Notes under the pieces: model-generated
The model's input: only the letters and a program-made list of their open reading frames with translations
Databases searched by the model: none
Told to the model about the DNA's origin: nothing
Position numbers and translations under genes: made by a program
Source: Elysia chlorotica
Taxonomy: Eukaryota; Mollusca; Gastropoda; Plakobranchidae
Assembly: GCA_003991915.1 (NCBI GenBank)
Contig: RQTK01001032.1
Coordinates: 51,250-115,249, forward strand
DNA length: 64,000 nt
Direction of reading: 5' to 3'
In this document: one piece after another, positions 54,960 through 64,000 of the stretch
Layout of the letters: each line of letters opens with the position of its first letter
Numbering within the stretch: position 1 is the stretch's first letter

Positions 54960-57900
54960 TTAAGTAAGATCAACACTGCCCGACTGGCCACATAGCTGAG
55001 GCTCGGGTAAAAAACAGTTGCATCCGCCGTGGTCAGGCACTATCCTGTCGTAGTGGTTGCCATTTGTATTACACAGCGTCAGGTAGCATGGATCATCGCC
55101 GTTCTTTCCAATACTCAATAAAGAACCTGAACAGTTAGACTTATCACTAGCAGTCTTTAGAGCATTATTAGCATCACTAGGTTCAGTGGCGGGAGATAAT
55201 TTAAACAGCGGCTTAAACAGCAGCCAGGAGTAGTGTGTGTTGTTGTGATCTGGTGTCAGCATGAAGATATCTCGCTGGAGGAGGGTGGCTGCTGCGTATA
55301 TCTCACAGGTCGTGGCCCACGTATTCTCCTCACTCATACTCAGTAGATGGGTCTGGTAGGAAAAACAAATTAAACTTAACGGTAGCATTATTGAAGGATT
55401 GTTGCAGGCAGCTATAATTATTAATATGTACAGAACTAATGAAAAAGCATATTATGATAATTATGTGTAACAGTCTAGTGAAAATATTACTTTCCCTTAT
55501 TTAATTTATTTTCAAACTTTATTTTCTGTTGTTTTTAAGACAATTTGAATTTTCAAAATATCTCCCTTAACTTTAAGGAATTTTGAAAAACTCCACCTTT
55601 ACAGATCCAGTTATTTAGACATACTTGTAAGCTATTTCATTTTTTGCTAGACAGTTCAAAACAAGAAATTCTGACAAATTTGTGCTTAGTTTTGATAGGC
55701 ATAAATGTGGAATCATAATGTTTTCTTAGTTATACCATACAATAAGAAAATTCAATTGTGAGAGATCAGACAACTACCAAAATTCAGCAATGCATAATTT
55801 ACTATGACATCCTAAAATTCTAAAATGGTTGTAAAAAATATATATATAATTTTAAATGTTATGCCATCATGATCTTTGATCTATGATTTTATCAGGCTCA
55901 TTAATACTACAGTATACATACTAGTTTTAGTGTATGAAGGAATTTTTATCTATTTGCTGTTAAAAAGTAACATGCTATAACATTTCGTTATTATTTTAAA
56001 AGAAATGCAAGTTAATTTGTAATGAATTATAATTACTTGTAACACAAATCCTGGTAGACAAACATGATTTTATCTTACCTGCACATCCCCACCATCAATA
56101 TACTGCACAAAGGAGGATCTATTGGTGGCTATGACATCAACAACCAGGCTGCGAAGGGCCTTGTGGTATTTTTCAGTGCCATAGAGATGCTTACTGAGGG
56201 CCCTGAAAAAACAGTTGCCATCTCCTCTTATGTAGTCTATCTTTCTATTTTCCTTTGCCAGCTGTGTTTTCAGTTCCGCATAAATTGGATAGCTAGGAGT
56301 TGGATTCACATCCTGCTCTGTCAGAAGGTCTTTTTCAGGGCTCATACAAGAGTCAAACAATTGTTGTAATACAAGAGAGGATGGTGTGTGATGAAAACTT
56401 GAATGCATTAAATCTCTGTTTCTTTTATTGGAATCCACATCATCTAATGTGGGATAAAGTTTCTTAGTATTGGGTTGAAATCGTTCACTTTGAGTATGAG
56501 AGGGTATAATCTCAAGCACATCTGTCTCATCATTTCTTTTTATACTATCAACATGGATCACTTTATCACAGCCTACATTACTGGAGACGGGAGACTTTGC
56601 TGGTTCTTTTTTTACATGATGTACTGGAATAACAGTCCATTTACCTTTTGTGTAAGAAATGTCCTTTTGGCCTCTTGGCGGCAAAATGTTATTCTCAACT
56701 TTAGGAGTCTTACTAAGATAAACAATATCCTCTTTATCACCACCTTTCTTTGACAGCCTTCCCTCCAGACTTTGATGCTTCAAATCCAGGTCCTTTTCAG
56801 TCTTCGCATCTTCACTACAAAAATCAATCAGTATTGGAGAGTTGCACCTTACTGATGCAAGGGTACTCTTAGATCTATTTAAATTTTGTCTGCTTGTTGG
56901 TTTCACTCGGTTCACATCATCCACGACAAATGGAGAGGCAGTGGTGTCTTTTTCAATACGATCGCAGGTTGCTGAAGATTTTTCTGATGAAATATGTTCA
57001 ATCTGTATGGGAATCACTCTTGCTTTTGAAGATGACTGTTTGAAATCTTTTTGATGTCTGGTTTCTGTGCCTCTTCCAGCTCTTGCCGGACGTATTCCAT
57101 CGTAGAACAATGGAGGTAGAGCGAATGGTGAAAAATGCTCCACAATTGTTGGACCAAAATCCATGACTTTCAGACCTGAAAAAAAAAAAAAACTTGATGT
57201 TTTAGGCAAAAAAGAATCAACCACTCATCATACACACATAATATAATCACTGCCTCTAACTTCCCTCAATTGCTGCTTATTTTACCTAAACTTACGACTT
57301 ATAAATATATATAACCCCGTCCTACAAAAAAAGAAGAAAATAAGAAATTACAGTTACTCGTCACGAGAGATGGCCACACTTCTAGATAGGACTATATAAT
57401 GATTATTAACTAACTGTTATGATTTTTTACTCTTATTTTCTCTATAAAGAATCATGTATGCTATAAAACATAAATAAATATGTTCTGCAGTATTGAAATA
57501 AAAACTAATACTCAGCGTTTTATCTGTTTGCCATGGTATTAAAGTGGCTTAGCCAACAATGTCAACATTAATCCACAGACCCATTTGTATGTTACATGTG
57601 TAGCATTGATAGTTTGCACAACCTCACTCTGTTAAATGCAAGTTTTAAACATTATTTTAACACTTGGGAAACAAGAGCAGCTTTCTAAGGACATAAAACA
57701 TGCATATTTCAAACATACGAAGTTAAGACCTTGGGCTTGGTTTAAATGGTATTGTGTCAGCTTATAAGGAAATAGTGTGATAGGGTAATAAAAAAAATTT
57801 AAAGAAAAGAATATAAAAAAATCCATGTAGTGGCATTTTGATGATTCCATATGAATTTTTTAACTGTTGAGTTTTAGTTTCACAGAGTCTGCAAAGATGC

Positions 57901-58887
57901 TTTTATAAAAAGCAAAAATCCCTTCATGAAATGGCTCTATTATACTTTCTTCTAATAGATTGATATTTAGTTAGCTACGTACATTGCTGATTGCTGAAAC
58001 AGAAAAATTATTGAGCAAAACATCATACATTGGAAACCTCATCAAACTTTCGAACTGTTACAAGTGCACTTTGGAAATAGATTATAAATAAAAAAAAAGT
58101 ACTTGAAATCAAATCAACTCAAAAATTAAAAGAAAGGGGGCAATTATGTTTAATAAAACCACACTGCTTGCAAAAAAAGTTACGTGTGTTTCTCTTTTGA
58201 TCTCCACATCTCCCTTTTCGATACGTATCAACCATTGATCTGATACTGATTGAATTTGTTTTCTTCCAGCCACAAGGACATTTATAATGTATTCTCTTTA
58301 CCATTATTATGGGAACTACAACATTTTTATAATAAAAAATACACACGTCATTTGTCCTGGAGAGAATGATAGAGAGAGAGACAGAGACAGAGACAGACAC
58401 ACAGACAGACGAACTGAGTTGCAAGAGATAAACAGTGATAAAACCTAGTCTAGATCTAGATAGAATCTGGATAGTATAGATCTAGAATCTAGTCTCTAAA
58501 AAAATTTTCAAGATCTAGACCCAAAATTCAGCAATTATGTTTTAAAGTCTTCTTAGGCACAATAGGAAGTTATAAATGCAAAACTTTATAATTATATAGA
58601 CTGTAAAATATGACACATTTTTCAGGATTTGGACAAGACAGTACATTCTTAGGTTTACCTGTTCCCTCTTCGTTCCCTGATCCTGATTTAGATCTGGATG
58701 CAGTTTTGAAGTGGTTTCTAACAAGATCGAGTAGTTTCCTTGCAGTGTGCGATGCTCTGTGAGTTATTTCAAATGATTCTGTAAATCCAGGAGTTTTTGA
58801 GAACTGGTTGTCCCTTTGTATTGGCGATCTAGATCTGGATCGAGATCCTGATTTTCTATGAATGGTTTGAAGCTTTGAGAGAGCCAT
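54960..58887 (-). CDS. OTU-domain cysteine protease (probable deubiquitinase), 3 exons, 572 residues
   Basis: Exons on the minus strand are 58887-58659, 57175-56079 and 55352-54960, with CAG/GTAAAC, CAG/GTAAGA and pyrimidine-tract AG borders and matching phases (1, then 0). The protein starts MALSKLQTIHRKSGSRSRSR with an RS-rich stretch, followed by about 300 residues of Lys/Ser-rich, probably disordered sequence. The OTU domain occupies about residues 380-550: GDGNCFFRALS holds the catalytic Cys at about 398 and NHYDRIVP the catalytic His at about 542. OTU proteases cleave ubiquitin chains. The domain is split by the second intron. I cannot assign a named vertebrate orthologue; outside the catalytic motifs it does not closely match OTUD1. 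The chosen start is the first ATG in frame; a 120-bp duplication places a second identical ATG at 59007, followed by an in-frame stop. Confidence 0.9.
58119..58315 (-). CDS. possible alternative last exon of the OTU gene, Cys-rich
   Basis: Within intron 1 a TTGTAG acceptor ends at 58316, and the following 197 nt are open in the phase left by exon 1 until a stop at 58119. The reading gives VPIIMVKRIHYKCPCGWKKT and later a CGDQ, a CKQCG and an NCP, a cysteine spacing that could bind zinc. This would make a roughly 140-residue protein without the OTU domain. It may equally be a chance frame or a remnant of another element. Confidence 0.25.
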
Positions 58888-59058
58888 GACTAATAATCAT
58901 TGCAAAATGCCTTATAATGTAAAATGACTAATCTAGGGTATTGGCGATCTAGATCTGGATCGAGATCCTGATTTTCTATGAATGGTTTGAAGCTTTGAGA
59001 GAGCCATGACTAATAATCATTGCAAAATGCCTTATAATGTAAAATGACTAATCTAGGT
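58819..59058. repeat. exact-looking 120-bp tandem duplication over the OTU start codon
   Basis: Copies are 58819-58938 and 58939-59058. Each contains the ATG and the first 23 codons of the OTU protein plus upstream sequence. They are indistinguishable over nearly the whole unit. Confidence 0.93.
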
Positions 59059-59059
59059 C

Positions 59060-61225
59060 TAGGTCTAGATCTAGCAGAATCTAGGGCAATCTAGAGCTAT
59101 CGAGTCAAGACGCCTAATTTAGTAATAGAAATAAACAGAGAATGACGCAAATTGAGGTCTGTCTAGTTTCGTTTTCTCGATCATTCCAGCGTAAACACGA
59201 ACATGAGTCATCGCCAAGGAGTTTATTAATAGCACTCTGTGATCATCGTAAAAACTTGGCCCACGTTCTTGGCATTACATGTAATTTCGTTGGTTGTGTT
59301 ATTTACCGGTGGTGCCAATTGGTAACTTTTAATTTATTAACGATCGTTTTGAAAATTTGCCATCAATTAAGGGTTTTAAAAAAAATAAGAGAGAAAAGAT
59401 TTTGAGATAACCTAAGCCTAGGCTAAGTAGTAAACAACTTCCTGTAGCAAAGATGTACAGGCATCGGTAAATAGGCCTACATTAAATTTCATTGATTCAC
59501 TGATTCATGAGAGAATGCCAAGATGCCTCATGCGTGCTTTTTTATATCACTTAAAACTGTATCATTGGTCAACATCTACAGAATCACCTGCATATGATAC
59601 CAAAATTAATCATAAATCGCATTTTTTTTTTAATTAACCAAATTGTGTGATAAGGGTAACAGTCATGGTCTATTTTTTTTTTTTAAATCATTTCCATGGT
59701 TACTTCAGATTGACACTCAGAGAGAAGTTTTTGTTCAGCCTACTCAATACAAAAAATGAGAAATTACTCTCTGTTCTAACAAGTGAACCAACCAGGCCTA
59801 ATGTTTTAATTCACTTGGACTCCAATTGTAATTAATTTGTTGTCTACATCGATGACTTTGCCTGCTGAATTTGGAAACCTCGGTTGCAGTCCTTTTATGT
59901 GCAAGAAAAAAATATAAAGCGAGAGGATGAGCTAAGAAATGAGATATTTTGTGTAATAGTAATTTAAAAAATGCACCGACAGTTTGGAGAATTACACATA
60001 GAGAAAAAAATTCGTACCGATGTCTTCGTCAAGGCAACAGCTGCTTACATTAAGTAATGTTTGTCGATGCTCATAAAGATATAGTACTTAAACAAGAATA
60101 CTTATTTTACTTTAATAACATGTTTCGCTTTAAAATAAATTAATTGTAAGAAATGAATCTTGTTCTAAAATATATACAAAATGACGTGGGCAAAACGCCT
60201 AATTTTAAGCGGTGACTACTTTTTGATGTAAGGATAGCCCGGGGCTATGGGAAAATTTTACGTTGAGTTCAATAAACTGTCAGTATGTCAACAAAACAAA
60301 CATAATTCATATTTCAGACGAAAAGGGGAAACAGTTTAATTAATTGTGCTGCACTCTAAAGTTACAACCCTTGAGCTATAACGTAAAAATGCCAATGATT
60401 TTGACGAAAAAAATTGAAAGCACACATCTGATTTTGTGTTATGTTTACACAAAATATTTTATCTAAATAGGATAAGGTTATGACTGCAATTTTACCGGAA
60501 AATGTATTACTCTCAACCTGGAAAAAATAAACGTGAAAAGTAAAGTTGTAATTGTAAAGAATCCATATTTAACGGTGGTACTTAAATGACGCTTTTCAAT
60601 TCAAGGTCGCTTGGCACCGTACGTTCGCCTTGAACTGGCTCCAATCACTAACGGTGTTAAGGCCCATAAGTGGTTAATATACACCTTCAATGCACGATAA
60701 GCGCATCGTCGCCATTTATGAATTGGGTCTGATGTGGTTCCTAATATAACACACCGGGTCGGTGGGCTGGCCATCCTCAGAGTGCCTATATGGCGGAGGC
60801 TCAGGGTGTTGTTGTTTGTTTGTTTTTTTTGTTGGTTTTTTTTTTATTATTTCCATTTATACCGAATTATTTGCCTTTTAGTATGTAAGGGGGCTAACCA
60901 TTTTCTAATAAGAGAAGTTTTAATTTTTTTTATTAATTTATCTCCCTTGATTCATTTTCCCCACTCAAACTCTTGTTTGAGATTCTCTGTGTTAGTTGAT
61001 TTTCTAGTGGACATATTCAAACAAGCATTTGATGACACACAGAAACAAAGGAGGATATCGAAAATTGTGTCTCATCGTGTCACATTCTACTGACACACAT
61101 TCAACCAGAGGGGAACAAAATATCTTTTATTTATTTTTTAATAACAGTATAATGCGTTTAGACCAACCAACCTAGTTACAGGTCAATGACAAGGGATATA
61201 ACTTGCAATGATAGGGTGAGTAATA
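59060..61225. other. intergenic, upstream of the OTU gene
   Basis: TCTAGA-like short repeats next to the OTU 5' end (59058-59100), then AT-rich sequence with no gene recognised on either strand. Promoter elements cannot be pointed to with confidence. Confidence 0.45.
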
Positions 61226-61230
61226 AAGGA

Positions 61231-61420
61231 GGGGGAGCTAGCATAAGTGGTAGAATGCTGGGCTTCTATTTTAGAAGTCCGGGGTTCTATCCTACTTTTG
61301 GGCACATTCATCATCGTTCCCTAGTGGTTGTGTAGGTTTAAGTAGAATATGATCCGATTGGACAGAAGTCCTGGTAGCCCTACTCTGTCTTTGCAAGTGA
61401 CTGTCTCTGTATAGCAGCAC
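61231..61420 (+). mobile_element. degraded tRNA-derived SINE
   Basis: The head GGGGGAGCTAGCATAAGTGG with CCGGGGTTCTATCC is followed by weak body traces (TTCCCTAGTGGTTG, CCTGGTAGCCCTACTCTGTC, TAGCAGCACCC). Confidence 0.55.
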
Positions 61421-61532
61421 CCGGGGCTGTAACCTAAGAGAAATTAAACTGGAGAAAACTGTTGATGAGCTGATCGCGTAATTTCCTATAAGTTCCCTAA
61501 AAATGTCGATAATATATATTTTTTAATTGTAC

Positions 61533-61618
61533 CAAGCGCCGACTAAAGGGTTGCGTGTTGGTTGGTCTCGTTCAAGCGCCGACTAAAGGGTTGCGTGTTA
61601 ATTGGTCTCGTTCGGTAA
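61533..61618. repeat. ~43-bp tandem duplication
   Basis: CAAGCGCCGACTAAAGGGTT and GCGTGTT, then TTGGTCTCGTTC, occur twice in a row. Confidence 0.9.
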
Positions 61619-62247
61619 CGGTTGTTTTCCCTGACTGTCATAGCCACACAATACGCCTCGGTAAAGTAATATTTTATCTTATAAGATGTGATCTAGTAAT
61701 TGAACTTGATACGAGCCTTCAAAATATTGTCTTTGATCGATGTTCAAAGACCAGTGGTACACTTTTTTCATGGATAAAAAGCTAACACAATCGTTGTTTG
61801 TCTATTTGACCTTCTGATTATGTAACTGTCCACTTACGATTACTGTACATAAAATTATTATTGAGTTTATTTAACAAGAAAATTAACGTTATTTCTTTAG
61901 TTTCTAGTGTAAGTAGAAGTCTTATTGACACAGTCGAATACCTCCAAGGATACACGCCGAAACACAGTGTGAAAAATGCCTTGAGCATATTTACGCTAAT
62001 TGTGGTACATTTTTTCCCTGCTGGTCAATCGCACTAATTGTTAACGTAAAAGTGTCTCAGCTGTACCAAAAAGATAAATGTTATTCCAATTCATAATACA
62101 AATATTTTTATTATTAAATTCAGAATGAGGGGTTCTATTGAATCTAAAATATAAAATAAACTGTACTCAAGCGTTTGTTTTGCTTTAGATGTGGGAACAT
62201 TTCTCGCGCCAATCTCTCAGTTTGTCTATTAGTATTTGTCTGTCTCT

Positions 62248-62252
62248 CTGTT

Positions 62253-62299
<47 letters not shown>

Positions 62300-62300
62300 A
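62248..62300 (+). repeat. CT microsatellite
   Basis: Short (CT)n run in pyrimidine-rich sequence. Confidence 0.95.
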
Positions 62301-62704
62301 CTCTCTCTATCTCTCTGCCTTCACTCGGTTTTTCCCTAGCGGCACAGTCGAGTCACCGAGAAGACTGAGGTGAATACATTTCTGCATAACGAGGTTAATG
62401 GCGATTTATTTATTTCAATAACACTCAGTGAGTATATTTTCAATGGGCTGTGAAGACCTCTAATGTCAATTAACGAGGGAAGTTAACGGTAAAAAAAAAG
62501 ATCAATAGATTAGATTCTTTACTAAAGATGAATATCTATACCGTTACCACGGCCGAGTCTTGTTTCCAAGGTTGGACAAGGAGACAAGTGTGCACCATCT
62601 CTACCAGTCCTGTTTCAATTCCACACGTTATGTCAAACTTTTTCGCCTATTTTCTCGTTTTCCTCCCTTTCCATTTTTAACCATCAGATTCAGCTTTAAA
62701 ATAA

Positions 62705-62968
<264 letters not shown>

Positions 62969-63784
62969 ATAATACATGTACTGCATGTTTTCTTTTTTCT
63001 TTTTTTTTCAGATGATCTTAATGGAAAAAAAGTGCTAAAATGTCAGAGCCGCCTCGATGCAATCAAACATTGCATAATGATGATGATTCTCCATAAACAA
63101 AAATCCCCAACAAAGAACAAAGAAAATAAAAGAAAATAAGAAAGCGGACATTAGACTCACTGGCGTTTTAATACATTGAAACATTCTAATGTTTTTATGG
63201 TGATAACTTCTGAACAAAAGGCTATAGATGCTATAATAACGGATATTCTTTTTAAAGAGCAAAGACTTTTTCTAACCCTAAGAATTTTTTTCAAAACCGC
63301 TTTTTTTTCTGAAAGGTACCAGTTTACATTTCCACCAAAGATAATGGGAACAATCTTTGCCAAGGGTTGTAGTCTAGACAGGCAGTAAAAAAAACATAAA
63401 CCATCTTTTCACTTTAAAAAAATGAAAAAAAAAAAATTAACCTCGATCTCTGAAATTCTGATTGTATCTTAACAAAAGTCAACTTTTATTTATTGCTAAT
63501 ACATTGGGTTGCGACACACATATTACTTTCAAACATCCAGATTTTTAACAGCTAACAGAAAGAAATGTCAATTTGAGTATAAAAGCATGATCAAATAAAA
63601 GGAAATTTAATATAGACGGATATTATGGAAAAAGCTTTGTCGTCATAATAATTACGCAGATAGCTAACAATGTGGATTTTCAGACTGTGCCATTAGAAAA
63701 CATCACTAAAAGTCGTAACAAGAGAAGAAAGCGTGCAAGATGGAGAGAGTGTAAAATAATAAGGGACGACAATAATGTGAGATA

Positions 63785-63910
63785 TATGTCCCAGAGAGAG
63801 AAAGAGAGAGACGGAGAGACACAGAGAGAGAGAAAGAGAAAGACAGAAAGACAGAGAGAGATAGAGAGAAGGGGAGAGAAAGGCAAACAAACAGACAGAC
63901 AGACAGGCAT
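63785..63910 (+). repeat. GA/GACA-rich purine tract
   Basis: Irregular AGAG and GACA repeats. Confidence 0.9.
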
Positions 63911-63944
63911 ATAGATAAGAAAGACAGGTAAGCAGCCAGTCAGA

Positions 63945-63956
63945 GTACTACTACCG

Positions 63957-64000
<44 letters not shown>
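63945..64000 (+). repeat. CTA microsatellite running off the window
   Basis: (CTA)n to the right edge, the complement-type partner of the TAG run at 45001. Confidence 0.95.

Noticed and set aside
57176-57224. Start codon of the OTU protein at 57224
   Set aside because: The stretch is a poly-T tract ending in CAG, a typical acceptor, and the phase matches the upstream exon starting at 58887.

Overview
The window is animal nuclear DNA, most likely from a mollusc and probably a gastropod. GC-rich coding exons sit in AT-rich introns with standard GT/AG splice sites. There are many tRNA-derived SINEs, two LINE remnants, a Penelope-like element and long simple repeats. The species call is an inference from general repeat and protein character; no marker gene is present.

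Layout. (1) Positions 22-38726, plus strand: the C-terminal half of DNA-PKcs (PRKDC), the catalytic kinase of non-homologous end joining. I could place 43 consecutive exons whose phases agree at every junction. They total 6165 nt, that is 2054 codons plus a stop, running from the M-HEAT region through the S/T-Q phosphorylation cluster, FAT domain, PI3K-like kinase domain and FATC. The 5' half lies outside the window. (2) Positions 39643-41118: a tandem copy of the last exon and 3'UTR, giving two possible FATC-encoding terminal exons. (3) Positions 41120-54950: intergenic DNA with a LINE, several SINEs, tandem duplications, microsatellites and a 92-base assembly gap. (4) Positions 54960-58887, minus strand: a complete three-exon, 572-residue OTU-family cysteine protease gene, tail to tail with PRKDC. 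(5) Positions 59060-64000: intergenic DNA, a degraded SINE and long CT, GA and CTA tracts.

The most unusual feature is how the PRKDC gene has grown. At least eight of its exon-intron borders lie in or against a tandem array, and in most of these the repeated unit contains a copy of the border itself (donor or acceptor plus a few codons). One array is a row of 12 units that each look like a 15-base microexon. Another is about 115 copies of a 9-mer that contains no AG and carries a branch-point-like CTAAT. Three exons are also duplicated whole (30, 38 and 43) and one in part (39). The highly similar duplications could partly be haplotypes wrongly joined in assembly, which needs long reads to exclude.

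A second notable feature is a hammerhead ribozyme of the minimal type known from Penelope-like elements, at 7703-7751, with all core positions and three stems visible.
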